DNA from: Anas platyrhynchos
Taxonomy: Eukaryota; Chordata; Aves; Anseriformes; Anatidae
NCBI RefSeq assembly: GCF_047663525.1
Contig: NC_092593.1
Coordinates: 21,052,001 to 21,116,000, forward strand
Length of the DNA stretch: 64,000 nt
Direction of reading: 5' to 3'
Shown: positions 1 to 12,800 of the stretch, in pieces
Layout of the letters: each line of letters opens with the position of its first letter
Position numbering within the stretch: the stretch's first letter is position 1
Position numbers and translations under genes: made by a program
Notes under the pieces: model-generated
Seen by the model: the letters and a program-made list of their open reading frames with translations, nothing else
Told to the model about the DNA's origin: nothing
Database searches by the model: none

Positions 1-213
1 AATGTTTTTTGATTTTGTTTTGATAAACAATGTTGACTAAATGTGACCGTGTTTCATATTGGTTTAATTATAACACTTATTTTTATCTCCCCTCCAATGG
101 ATTTACCCTGATCCATGCTAACAAGCCTTCCTCCTCGTGGAGGTACAGTCCACGCTTGTTCTACGAGTTAAAGAATTTCTTGCTATCCAAATCCACTGAC
201 CTCATCTTTTCAG

Positions 214-314
214 ACACAGGACAAAGAAAGATGTCATTGGAAACAAGAGACAAATTTAGTCAGAGCATCCCTAAGCCAGAAAAGGGTTTGAAAGTAGAAA
301 AGGGAACAACATAG
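214..314 (+). CDS. Possible last coding exon of an upstream gene (MYO3B by synteny only)
   Basis: A pyrimidine-rich stretch ending in CAG at 211-213 makes a good splice acceptor. It is followed by an open frame to a TAG at 312-314. The frame encodes about 33 residues that are basic and Lys/Glu/Ser-rich (ending KPEKGLKVEKGTT), like a disordered C-terminus. Sequence after the stop is AT-rich and resembles a 3' UTR, with AATAAA signals at 3381 and 4131. I do not recognise the peptide. MYO3B is suggested only because it lies upstream of SP5 in other vertebrates in the same orientation. The frame continues upstream of the acceptor to position 30, so a chance ORF is a real alternative. Confidence 0.25.
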
Positions 315-1104
315 ATAAGTCAGCAAAAGCTTTGTCTCTACTAATAAACACAGAAATGTTCTATTGTTCCAAGAGGAACAATCCTTCATTCGTTCTTCAC
401 TCAAAATGTAACAAAAGGTTGAAACTAAAAGTTAAAATCCTTCAAAAGATTGAAGTCCTTCAGTTCACTCTTCATTCTCCTCTGCTGTGCATCTGGGCGT
501 GGGTTTTAGAGCCTTTAAAATTTAAGGACTCCTTAAACAATTGAGAATTTGTGAGTAGCTGCTGATGAATTAATGATATTAGAAGATGCAATACAAATAT
601 GAATGGCAATTTACACGTATGCATGAATGCAGATCAGTATCTTTAATTTTGGTGAAAATATAGCAAGAAAGAGTTATGATACTTCATAAAAAATAATGTG
701 CAACTTTTCTTTCCTACGTAATACATAAATTCTCCGGGTCTATTAATCTGCAACATATCTGGATGGAAAATGACATTATTTTGAAAAGATTCAAATGACT
801 TACTATTATTCTTATACTGGCATAGATCATAGGGAGCTCTAGCAATACTGATACTTTGTGGTTCCATCCCTCCTTTTTGAAAACTATTTGGGAAAATATA
901 TTTTTATTGTTTGTGCAATGCATATCCTTATTATGCATGGTTAGAGTTTATCAATTGTTTCAGTTAAATGGTAGTGAGGCTTCCAGTTAGGTAATACATC
1001 ACTTGTCCAAAAACCAGAAGCTTACCTTACATTGAATACATTATGCTGAGTAGTTGTATTAATTTCATAAAGAAGCAATGGGAAGTGAAAAATAATATAT
1101 AATT

Positions 1105-1192
1105 CAGTGAAGCACTTAAACCAAAACCTAAGTCCCACTGAAATCAATGAGATTTCAGCATATGATTAAGTGCTTTGCTGAATGGGGCCTGA
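1105..1192. repeat. Degenerate ancient amniote interspersed repeat
   Basis: The segment is partly self-complementary. AAGCACTTAA near the start is mirrored by TTAAGTGCTTTGCTGAA near the end, around a core resembling AGTCCCACTGAAATCAATG. From memory, this core and the ending GCTTTGCTGAATGGGGCC match a widespread old repeat in reptile, bird and mammal genomes. I cannot give the exact family name without a repeat library. Confidence 0.5.
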
Positions 1193-4130
1193 GTTAACAA
1201 GAGCAGCTTCAGAACATTAAATAGTAAGCACAAGCTAAATGCAAATACTCCCTAGGTACATCCCTTAGGTCCTTCTTTTTCTTCTTCCTGATTGTTAAGA
1301 TTGTACCAATCTCAGTCATCAGAAATGGACTTCAGAGAGATTTTGTGTCATATTTTAAGCACTCTTTGATCACCAAGAAAGGGTAAAATATAATGTTTTC
1401 CTTGTCACGTGAAGTGCCACTATCTGCATCTGCTATAATTTTTGAATTGGTTTGATGTCACTAATGTTTTTATACTGAAGTTGCTATCTGAAAACAACTG
1501 TGGAGTTGCACGTTTAATTCTTGCTGCTTCTTGGGCAAGAATTGTGCATCAGGACAGTCTGTCCATTGTTTTCTTCCATAGCTTACCTCCCTTTCTTCAT
1601 TTGCTTCTTGATTAATTCAGTTTATGCTCACTAGGCCTGTGAGGTGGCCTTTTCTCATCCTTATTGTAGCACACACATCTCTTTAGATTAAAGGCTGTAT
1701 CCTCATATTGCTGTAGATCTGTGCAGTTGCATTAAAAATGGCAAAAGATTGATAGATGTGTTTGTTTGGGTTGATGAACGCGTGAATGGGAAGGTGGCTC
1801 AAGTGTTTTGAAGTGCTTCTTTCAAAATTCTGGCTTGCATTACAACTGTGTTGCTGAAGAGATAATTTCTTTAAGAACCATCCTGAGCATCAAATCCTAT
1901 AAGAATGGGGGAGTAACAACATGCTTAAAGTGTGGAGATGTTGTATCCAGTGTACCAAGAAGCCATCATCTCCTGCTGGCTGCCTGCCTGAGTTCTTCCT
2001 TTGTGTGACAGGGGAAGAAAGCATGTTTGCTGTCTGCTAGTCTGTGGCTGCTCTTACTGGAGGCACCATTGTCTGGCCACCAGTGTTGAATGATGGTTAC
2101 AGCAATGATTGTATCTGGGTTCAGGAGACAATATTTGTCCCATAAAAGCAGGATTGTTTTATTTTGTAATACAGCCTGCTCAATAGCCTCTATAAGAACT
2201 GAGACCAAAGAGCTGCTACTTAGCATAGCAGCTTCTTTGCTCCAGCATTAAGGACTGGCTCTGTTTGGGAATTGAGTGGGAGCTGGATGGCACTGTTAGC
2301 TGTGCATGAATGTACCACGCAGAGCATGCTTAGGAAGGAGGAAGGGAGAGAGCCTCTGACTGAGGAGCAGAGGATGAACAGCAGTTTTTGTTTGCATAAA
2401 GTGATAAAAAGTCTTGCACTGTCCGTGAATGCAGTACAGAGGTGTGCTACTGGTGACTAGTTGGCAGAATAGATTTTCGTAGTTAAAGGTGAAAAAAAAA
2501 AAAGAGTTAAAAAGATAGTTCTGAAAATATATGAGATCAGATCTAAGGACAAACGCATGACATGTCGTGTCATAAGAAACAGGGAAAAGGAGTGCAGGAG
2601 ACATGACAATCTGGTGTTCATGGTCAGTGGGAGTATATCAACATGAATTGTTTAGATTTTACCATTTGGTTTTGATACCATTTAAGTATTGTTCTCTTTT
2701 ATTTCCTTTCACATATGTTATCCTGAAATATTAATGTATTTTGCTTAGTAGTTCGTAACATCCTGTTCTTAATATTTTATAAAAGTAAAGAGTTTAAATC
2801 CTGTTATAAAAAAGAACATTTTTAGGCTGTGTGTGCAATATATTTAACGCTTTTCAGCAGATAGGAGAGAAAAGAGTGAAGCTCAACAAGGGATTTTAGA
2901 TTTTTTCTGCAGACTTTAATGGCACTAGAAACCAGTTCTTGCTGAGGACAATTTCAGCCTTTCAGTTATGGTAGCATGAAAACTTCTCTCTCTGCCAACC
3001 GTAAATTGGGCAGGGAGCTTTTGAAGATTAGCCCCTTTCATTTGGTAATTTTAAACTTGCTTCTCACTTAAACATTTACATCACTTCGGTAACATAAAGG
3101 AAGCTTAGAATAGGAGTAAATTGCAGCCGTCTTAAATTTGCCCCCACTGTGACCTCTCTTAACCTATACACCTTAAGAGTGGTGGAAAGGGCTTTTGTGC
3201 ACTGAAGATCTTCTAAGTAGTCCCCGTCATGCTGTCCAAGGAGTTGTTACTTACAAGTTTATAAAATATAACTCTATACAATGTAAAACTGAAGACTTTG
3301 TTAGGTTCAGTCTGACCAAAAGCTCATTTTCCTTTTTCTGGCAATGATCAGAACCAAATTTTTCAGTGGTAGGTACAGAAAATAAACAACCCTGGACATT
3401 TACAAAGCCACCTTCCTAAAAGGAAAAATTCTTCCTAATACTGCACAAATACTGATTATCTTGTGCCATTTAGTGTAGTTGCTAATATAAGCATCATACT
3501 TTTATAAATATATACTAATATGTATTTTGCTGTATTTTGTATAATTGTGAATATTTACACTTCCAAGCAATTGTATCACTGTATTTTAATTCCACTAAAT
3601 TTCTAACTTCTGATACATTTTAGTGGCAAGAGCTATACATGGCACATCCATATACAAAACATAACATGGATTTTTTGTTTCAGTTTAAAAGAAAATGAAT
3701 GTATTTAAACATGGTCCTTTCTAACTGAATTGGACAGCTTCCAACATGTTGTCAGAGTGCAAAAAGGAGCTACCAATTCACTTTCCTTATATGACTTTCT
3801 ACATACCTCCAGTGCACTTTTCATTCCATATAAATAGTTGCAGACTATAAAGATCTGTAAGGAATCTCATTGTGTTGCTGTTTTCTATGTGTAGATATCT
3901 TCAATTTTTGCAATACTTTATTGAACAGTAGTCTTGACTGGATAATCTCTAACCCTCATTGGTATAACCAACATCCTTTATAATGAAGGAATATTTTTTA
4001 TTTGTATCTTATATCATCATGAAAAACAGACATGGTTTTAAATATAGATGATATTAAAAATTAAAAATATATTAAAAATAGAAGATATGTAGTGGTTTTA
4101 GGTCTAGTTGTCTTATTCAATATTGAACTC

Positions 4131-4136
4131 AATAAA
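4131..4136 (+). terminator. Candidate polyadenylation signal AATAAA
   Basis: This is a canonical AATAAA in AT-rich DNA downstream of the possible terminal exon at 214-314. Another AATAAA lies at 3381. Single hexamers are common by chance in such DNA, so this is only a candidate 3' end. Confidence 0.25.
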
Positions 4137-5032
4137 CAGTAGGAAAACAGCGTGAGTTTCATATTCGTAATTATGTGGTTGTCTCTGATAGTGCAGTACA
4201 TGTATGCCTAATTCCTGCAGTATTAATATACAATAGTCTCATTTTAGAATTCATTGATCTTTGCTTGATTTTAGGTGTATAAGGACAGATGATCAAATCT
4301 CATATTTTAGAACTTAGATCCATCACTGTAAGTAGAATTTCTTGATGAGTTTCTTTTTTAGTGAAAATGAGGAAATACGTAATTTGGTAAAAAGATTTAT
4401 GATATCCTGGAGAGGGAGTAAGGAGGCAGTTTTGTAGTAGAAGTAAATGACTATGGGTCAAGATATTTGGTTAGTACTAGAAACTATTTTGTACTAAATT
4501 TAAAGTGATGTAAAATGAGATTTAAGCCCCAATCTTAAAACTAACCCTTAAAAAAAATAATATATATATATTCAAATGCTTCATTCCTTTATAAGAACTG
4601 AACTGAATTGTTTTTTTATAGTAATGAGATGAGTTACCAATGAGATAAATAACTGCAGTCAGTCATATCCTTATTTCTCCTTCCTATTTTTTTTTCTCAA
4701 AACAGAGAATTTTGGGAAGTAACCAAACTCTGGCATTATGTAGTATCTTTGGGTTAACCAAATACATAAGAGTGCATATGATTAACAGTAAGGCCATAAG
4801 GCACAAAAGTGTTATCCTCTATTGGAAACAGCTAAGTAGTTTTACTACTGTTATATGCACAAGATATGGCATGTAATAAGCTTATCTATTCTGCTTTTAC
4901 CTCTGACAACAAAATATTAAAAATGTCGATTTTATTGTTAGCATTAGAAATACATTTTGTTAGTATGTCTTTTCTTTAAGACTGTTCACCCCGGGAGGAG
5001 TTGTAGCAGAGTGCTTCATTAACAGAAAACAA

Positions 5033-5059
5033 AATCCTGCTTGACCAGAGAGCAGGATT
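5033..5059. repeat. Perfect 9-bp inverted repeat (hairpin)
   Basis: AATCCTGCT at 5033-5041 is followed, after a 9-base spacer, by its exact complement AGCAGGATT at 5051-5059. It lies in a small GC-richer patch (about 4985-5220). No function can be assigned. Confidence 0.5.
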
Positions 5060-8000
5060 CCCAGCGTGATGGAACTAGCACAGGACGCTACGAAAACCCG
5101 AGGCCTGGGAGCAGTCCTCTAGGCCAGAGCTAGAGGTTACAGAAGTTGGTGAGAGAGACTTTGTGTCTCCTTCGTGATGGGCACTGGAACTGGTAAGGGA
5201 GGAGGCCAACAATTCAAAATAACAGCACACTGTGTCTTCAAACACAGGCTGATGCCATGATTCATCTTAATGGATTTCTCAGGAATTATTGGAAATTATT
5301 TTATTAGATGTATAAATCAAGAATCAGTCAGAACAGTAAATATATTCATTGTGTTACAGGGCAGTGTTTATTGTAGTACTTCTGTGCTGTGATGTTAGAG
5401 GACATAGGAACAGACAAGAGAAAAACACATCTTAGAGTTATGATTCCAGAAACCAGATTACATATTATTGATCAAGCCAGTAATCGATTAAATTCCTGGC
5501 TTTTGCTTAGCAGGCCTATTGTGTTTTTTTTTTTTTTCTTTTTTTTTTTTTCTTTTTGTTTTTAAGTTGCAGAGAGAGATTATTTTGCAACAATTTAAAT
5601 ATCATTTTATAAGATCATTGGCAAGTGGAAATGGCAAGTAGGTGGAGCAACATATTTGCATTCTTCTGCAAAAGGCCAAAACATCAATTTCTGACCCATC
5701 TCCAGTGAAAATTAGACTTGAAACTCTCATCTTGATCTTTCAGTGAAACTAATATGGCCACAACATAGGCTGGAGGCAGTTCACTGGGCTGGAGTACAGT
5801 GCTGGGAGGGAGGGAGGCATGAGTGTCCCAAAATTATCGTGATACTGACTATAGCAAGTCTCTGATGAAGGCCTATTTAAAACTGCAGCAGCAGAGCTGA
5901 GACATCATGATGTGAGATGTGCTGGTGGGGATGGCTGAGGCCAGGAAGAAAGTAACAAGGTCTTGTGATTCTGATGGAAATGACCCATGGAAAGCTCAGA
6001 ACTGGAGTATGGCATTGTTATATGTCTGGGAGGTGACAGTATGGATTTGCTACATTGGAGCCCTTAGCAAGGGGAGAGGAATGTAGAAGCGTTTTCACAA
6101 AATAGACAGTTTATTCAATTCTTTTTGTTCTTACTTCTACTTCATGTTAACAAGCAACAAATTCTCCAGCTGCATTAACTGTGTTAGATTATCCATAGGC
6201 TGCGCTGACAGAACAGCTTGTACTGAGATCACAAAATCCTTGAAACAGAAACTTTTGATTTTGCAAGTTCTACCAAAACAGGAATGATCACCGCTCAGCA
6301 CTGCCATAAGAAACATAATTACAAATAATCTACTAATTTGAGAAAATTGACAATAATCAAAGATCCCCAAGTCCCATACACATTTCTAGGACAGCTGAAT
6401 ACTGTAGGTGAAACAAGAGAGGCAGCTAAATCTGTCAATCCATACAGCTGAAACTTGGGACAAAACAGTATATTAAGTACACTATCCCTAGTTTGTCTTT
6501 ATGCTTCAAGATGCAAGTAAGCTATAAAAGAAAAATAACGAATCTAACCACAGTTCTTTGTATTCTTCATATGTAGGATTAGTGTGATGGAAGTTTACGT
6601 CTAAATGCAAGGTAAGTCCTGTATTTAATGCAGACAGAGACAATTTATTTGATAAAATAGATCTGTTAAAACTAACGTTTTGAAGGAAAAACAAAATGAA
6701 AGGCTTCATAAAACTGTGTCTTTTGATAATTTGTGTTACAATCTCCAGCATTTTGAACTCAATGCAGATTTACAGCTGAATTCCAATTGGAAATTGGTAT
6801 TGATTGATTATGTTGCTCATTTAACATTCCAGCATGCGGCAACAATAATGCAACAGACTGTGATAAAATGGGATGCGATCTAACAGGACATGACCGATGG
6901 GATGAGTACAAAATGCTGGGTCTGCTGGTAGTGCTGTGCAGTAGTTCAGGTTGGCATCTTCTGTGCTTTGATTGTTCATTTCATTTTGCTGTCATCCTAC
7001 TGAGTTGAACATTTTAAAAGACACAGCGTTTTTCCATCTGTAAGTCATGGAAAGACAGATGGATATGGAAAAACTCCACCTACAGTGCCTTGAGTGAATG
7101 CCATTGCCCACTTAGTGGTAAAAAAAAACCCTTCTGGAAAATTAAAATGCCCTTAAATATATTATATTGTGAAAAGCTCTTTAGTATAGGAAATTACTGA
7201 TCTCTTACAATCGAATTTATTTTTTTAATCAGTACAAGTAAAACGAACTGGTTCTTATCAACAGAGCTGCTATATTATAAACACCACTTCTGTTACACTG
7301 AAGTTAATCCCCAGTCCTGTTACAAGAAACTCATCCTTATTAAAGTAACATTAAGAGCTTCTTTTTATTGATCTGCTCCTTTCACTTAATGATAGGAACT
7401 TACTGATGTTTTAATAATAACCTTGCAAGCTTTATCTCATTTTACTTCAATGTGTGTTACAGAAAGATGCTATGGAAACTAACTTAGCATAAACATTTTG
7501 CAGATGTCTTTAAAGGTTAGGGAAAAAAATAAGATTTAGTTGCACTGCATGTTAACAAAGATGGCTGAAAAACTAGAAGATAAAAGAGAGCCTCGAGTAT
7601 GAACATCAAAGAATTGTTAATGACAAGAAATACCATTAGGGTTAGCATCCCTTTTGTTTCAGCCCCCTCACACCTGCAGTGTGTTGCAGATTCTGTCTTT
7701 GTTGGCACGTCTGAATTACTTCCATTAGCATTTATAGAAAAGTGTCTGCAAAACAACAGAAACGTACCCCTGGTTTCTTCTGTTGCTCCAAAAAGTCAGA
7801 TATTAGGTTCTCTGTGGGTTTCCTTCAAGGTACAGTATCTTATTGTAAAGGAGACTATAGACCCAGGATTCCGTTGATTGCAAATGAGCTAGGTTGAAAG
7901 GAGAGGGCAGCTTTTGTTAGTGCAAGAGAACTAATATAAGCAACTACAAGAAGCACACATAAGAAGCTCAGACATTAGCAATAGCAAAATCAGAGCGTGA

Positions 8001-9309
8001 AATTCAGATTAGCCCTCCACAGGCTGTGAGAGGGAGGGGGTATTGGAAGACTTGGCATGGCTAAAGGTGTAACCTGTTTCATTTGGCCCCTGAAAATTTT
8101 TAACAGATGGTGGGACCAGCTGTCTTTTTCAGCCATTTAATAAACTCTTCGGTGGTAACAGTTTGGGAAGTGGGGGGTTTTGAGTTTTAGGCCAGAGGAA
8201 AAAATAAAGAAATCTGTCCCAATTGTCTTTGCCAAATAGTGAAGTCTGGAAACATTATGAAAAGTTAAAGTGAAAAATCTAATTGATGATACTGTCCTGA
8301 TTATCCATTTCAACAGAAGAGGAAAAAAGAACTGTCTGTGCCCAAGTGGACCAGTGCATGAAAAAACGCCTATTATGTTGTTATCTTTATCTGTCATTTT
8401 AATTTCAGCTCTTGCAAAGGAGGCACATAATGAGAAATTTTAAATGAGCTGTAGAATGAGAAACTGTCTTACTTTTTGAGACGTGATACCATGTCAAAGT
8501 AACAGCCAGAGTGATGTCTTGTATAAAAAAATAAACCCAAACGTATGTTGAAGGTAAGATAAAGTTCGCACTGTCTGCCCAGGTGAATACAGCAAGCAGT
8601 GAACTTATTCTGACTTGCATAACACAGTGATATAAAATGAAAATAAACTGCCATTTTAGAAGCATATAACATTCAGGCTCTAATAACCTTAGTAACATGT
8701 GGGGGGTTGCTTATTATGAGGGTTTACAAAAAAATACACTGCAGATCTGTTTCTTCAGTTAAATTAATTTTTTTTTAAATTATAATTTCCAACACAACAC
8801 TTAAATAAATGGCAACTCTCAATTATATGAGATGTTTTATTTAAAAAGCATGTCTAGTGTCTTTGAACAGAACAGTTCTTTTTGCACATTTACATGCTAC
8901 CCAGCTGAGCAGCCAACCCTTCCATTTGACAAGGGCTTTGTTCTGCCTACAGGCCTATTATAAGCCCTAGATTGTTTGCCCTTAATAAATTGCAACAATA
9001 AGACAGAAACCTCTTTCAAGTTAAGAGAAATAAAACACGTTGCCTACATAGCAAAGCATATGAAGTTTAATAATGACAACAGAAACATATCTACTAAATC
9101 TCATTTGCTTTGCTCCCAGATCACTGCGGTTAAGATAGCCCAGAAATGTTAGCTCTTTCCATACATTGAACAAAAGATTAAAGAAAACAACAGGAGGACA
9201 AAACAGCCCTAGCTACAGTTTTATTGGTTTTTGATTTTGATTTTTTTTTTCTTCATGATATAAAATCATACTGGGTGCTATGTAAGGAGACTAGTGGGAG
9301 CTAAGCCTG

Positions 9310-9331
9310 AAAAAAAAAAAAAAAAAAAAAA
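9310..9331. repeat. Poly(A) tract, 22 bases
   Basis: This is an uninterrupted A22 run. I see no retroposed gene body or flanking target duplication beside it, so it is best treated as a simple repeat. Confidence 0.85.
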
Positions 9332-9659
9332 GTGAACATGATTAAATGTAGAGCAGAAAAATGTTTTTAACTGAAATGAAACATGATTTCCTACTAGTGA
9401 GAGGGAGAAAAAGAGTGGGAATTATTCAAATTAAAGAATTTATACTACTCTCCAGTATGTTGGTGTTTGTCTGCCTTTCGGGCTCTCCACTGAATCACAA
9501 AGCCCTAACAATTTTGCTTTTATAGCAGCTAATGGACATTCTTCTGTGGCTCAAGTGTTGGTTGGGAACTTGTGATCTTAAACAAAATTGTTAAGCTCTG
9601 TTTATGGGGCCCCATTTGTAACATTCAGCTGACAGCTGTGTTGTTTGTGTTTGCTATAG

Positions 9660-9834
9660 ATTGTTAGAAACAGCCACCTTTGTTGAACTTAGATCTTCTG
9701 CATATTTTTTTCACTTAAGCTGGAAATTCCCAATGATTTTTAGAGTGCATCTGCAAATTATGAAGAAAATAGGAGGCAAAGTGCAAAAGGGACAGACATC
9801 TTGGACTCCTTTTGCAACAGAAATTCTGAAGAAG
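9660..9834 (+). other. Unassigned exon-like segment, open throughout
   Basis: The segment is preceded by a T-rich tract ending in ATAG (AG at 9658-9659) and followed by a strong donor GTGAGT at 9835. All 175 bases are open in one frame, which reads TWTPFATEILKK-like residues near its end (more exactly SWTPFATEILKK). I recognise no protein family. It could be an exon of a non-coding RNA, an unannotated coding exon, or a chance combination. No companion exon was found. Confidence 0.2.
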
Positions 9835-9839
9835 GTGAG

Positions 9840-12800
9840 TGTACCCATGATTAGCTATAAGTAAATTAAAAATCTCTATTAGAAACTTGGTAGTAACTCC
9901 ATACGATGTTTTCAGAAAGAAATTCCAGTCACTGGTTCATTTATAGTTTACATTTTTTAAATGATTTTTTTAATTTGCAAATGGAAGTCCTGAGGATATA
10001 AATATTTCTTTGCTTTGATAATAAGAAAAATACACTTAGTACTTGGAAATGTTGCTGACCAGCTAAAAGTACAGTGATAGAAACTTTCAAAGGAAATGTA
10101 GTGTTTATGACAGGTATTGATTTGACTGTGTTAAAGGCTACTTTTCCTTCTTTTAAGGCATTTTTGAGCTATAGACAGCTCTTTGAGCACTATTAGATAT
10201 TTTCCTGGGAATACTCAGTATTCCAGATACCCCTATACTTTCATTCTCTTGAGCTACAACATGCAGGAAACATCATAGTCATCCTGCTTTCAGAGGAAGA
10301 GGGAACTGAAGATCAAGGTGGTCAGGATGTTTCTCTCTCATGTCTTCTTTTGTGTCAAAAAGAATTAGAGGTGGATTCTTCATTGTCTCTGCCACAGCAC
10401 AGTGACAAGGTGCTGGTTTCAGTGCTTCTTTCCAACTGCTGCACAGACCTAAACAGAGAGCACATAACTCGTTATTTCTGAGGGCAAAGCCCTCATGTTT
10501 CACCCTGATGCTTCCTACAGTGCTAACCTCTGTTGTATCCAACTTCTGGGTGACACTTGGAAGAATTTTAAAGGATGGACATGAACAGAGAAATATTAAT
10601 GAAAAAATAACAGACTCAGTAACAATGAAGTAGAAAACTACAGTGTGAGAGACTTAGAAGAAAAGAGAGGAAAGTATCTGAGAGAAGGAAGAAAAAAATA
10701 AAAGGAACCATGAGGTTTCAAAGAAGAGGCAACTTTGAGTAAATTTTGAAGATTATCCTTATTTTGGGCTATGATAAAGCCTCAAAAGATCTTTCAGAGC
10801 CTCTTAAAATGCATTAAATACCTATGGTAGAACGCTTTGAGGTGCGTTGCAGCTTCCTGAGAAGTCTGGTGGTATAATTACTGTGAATCCACATAAGTGG
10901 CTTTGAATGCAAAATGACAAATGGACCAGTAATTGGAATTCCATAACCAAAGACAAATAAAATCAGATATAAAACTCCTAAGTATTCTAAATATTAGCTT
11001 TTCAACAATAGAAGATCACCGTGACTCATTATCTTGGGATCTGGTTCCTGTTTCTGAAATGACCAACAATCTTCACTTTTTAATGTTTCAGAGTAGATTT
11101 TTTTTTTCCTAGGCCTGCAGTACTGCAAGGAATCAGGTTTTAAAACCATTAAAACCATTACCTTCTAAAAATCTACTGAAAGCTTTGGAAAGAATCTTTC
11201 CTGTCATAAGTCAGTTTGAGTTTACAGAAAATACCAACATGATAAGAATAGGAAGAAATGTTTCTGGCGTTATTTAGTTTACAAAAATACTAATTGTTCA
11301 GTATGCTAGAAACTTAGTAGTTGCAACTCCAGAGAGATAGATGGCCTACTGGTTAGGTGATAAAATCATAGGTAGGTGATAAATAGTATATTTAATTAGC
11401 AAATAGATCTCCAAACATACCACCATGAATATGCTGTTAGATGGCTTGATGTAAATAGCTTTGTGATTTATCCTTCATATTTATAAACATTGTGGGAAAT
11501 ATAGTTGTGAGCCTTCCTCTGAGGAGGATTGTTCTCTGCTGTGTGAATGATATAGTCTAAAAAAAACTCATTTTCCCCTTAGTTTCATGGCTTCATTATG
11601 TTGCAAAAAATGATTTGCTTTTTCAGACAAATTGCACAGAGATGCATATCTCTAGATATCTCTTAACATATATTTATGTTTTCACCTTCAAATTAAACTG
11701 ATCAAGAGATACCAGACAAATACCAAGAGATCAAAATGTATCACTTTGATTTTTCAAGCTCAATCCTTTAAAAACCCAAGCTTCACTCAAATATCTAAAT
11801 ATAGATACTATTATTTCCTCCATATGTAAGGATCTCAGATGTTTATAGCCCATTTACAATTAAATATGTAATCTGTCTGCTCATCCAGACTTAATCTGGA
11901 TACTTTCATTAAAATCACAGTGTTTGCGATTTTGACAAAATAATTTGTCAGTAGCTGCAAAACTGTGTTTAACAATAGCACATGTACACTCTTAAGAGGT
12001 AGCATCATAAGCTTCTTCTCGGTATCCTATGAGTCTTCATTTAGCTCCCTGTATATTAATGTATAGCTGTACATGATAGCAACAAAACCTGGACTGAAAT
12101 TTAAGACATGCAGGAAGGCTGTTAAACAAGGGATAATAGAAAACATTTTCTGTATCCTCTGAGTTGCTCTGAGTAGCCAAGAATGAAAAGCACCCCAAAC
12201 TTTTATTCCTCTTTTGAACTCTCCAGACTTCCATGATGTGAGCATGCCAGCTATGTCCTAAATAATGCCTGTAAGACTGAGGGAACCAACCAAATACAGA
12301 TCAACAAGGAGCTGGTAAGGGAAAAAACAAACTATCTCAAAACTTTATTGATATAGAAATATGGTTGTCTGGTGGTCCCTTATGTATTTGTAGAGCATCA
12401 GATTCTTGATAGCTAGCAAACAAAGTGATGGCTGCAAAGCGGTAGGTGCTGGAGATACCCATGGGCTGTAGAGCTACATTCACTTTTTCATCATACATGG
12501 GAGTAGAAGGATTCACTGGGAAAGGTTGGTGGAACACTGACTAAGGTAGTAAGAAAACTATGGCAGAGTGAGGGTGGAGGAAAATTAGCTCTTCTGACTG
12601 CTGCCATATGTGTGTGCTCAAGGAAATATGGATGGTAGCATTACTGAATTGAGGGGTTGTATCAGTATTAAATCCTAAGGTCTTTCTTCAGCACAGCTTT
12701 TCACCTCTAAAAGTGGTATTTTGATGACTGGCAAGTGAAACTAGAGCCTTGGACAGAATCCTGAAGTGAAGATGAAATATTTGCCAAAGCAGAGAAGGGA

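Larger units (their letters stand above)
315..9640. other. AT-rich non-coding stretch, partly a possible 3' UTR
   Basis: I see no supported gene here. The first 3.8 kb could be the 3' UTR of an upstream gene if the exon at 214-314 is real. The rest is AT-rich DNA with homopolymer runs (T-rich around 5524-5560, A22 at 9310-9331). The ORFs in it are short, lack family resemblance and are chance frames. Confidence 0.5.
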
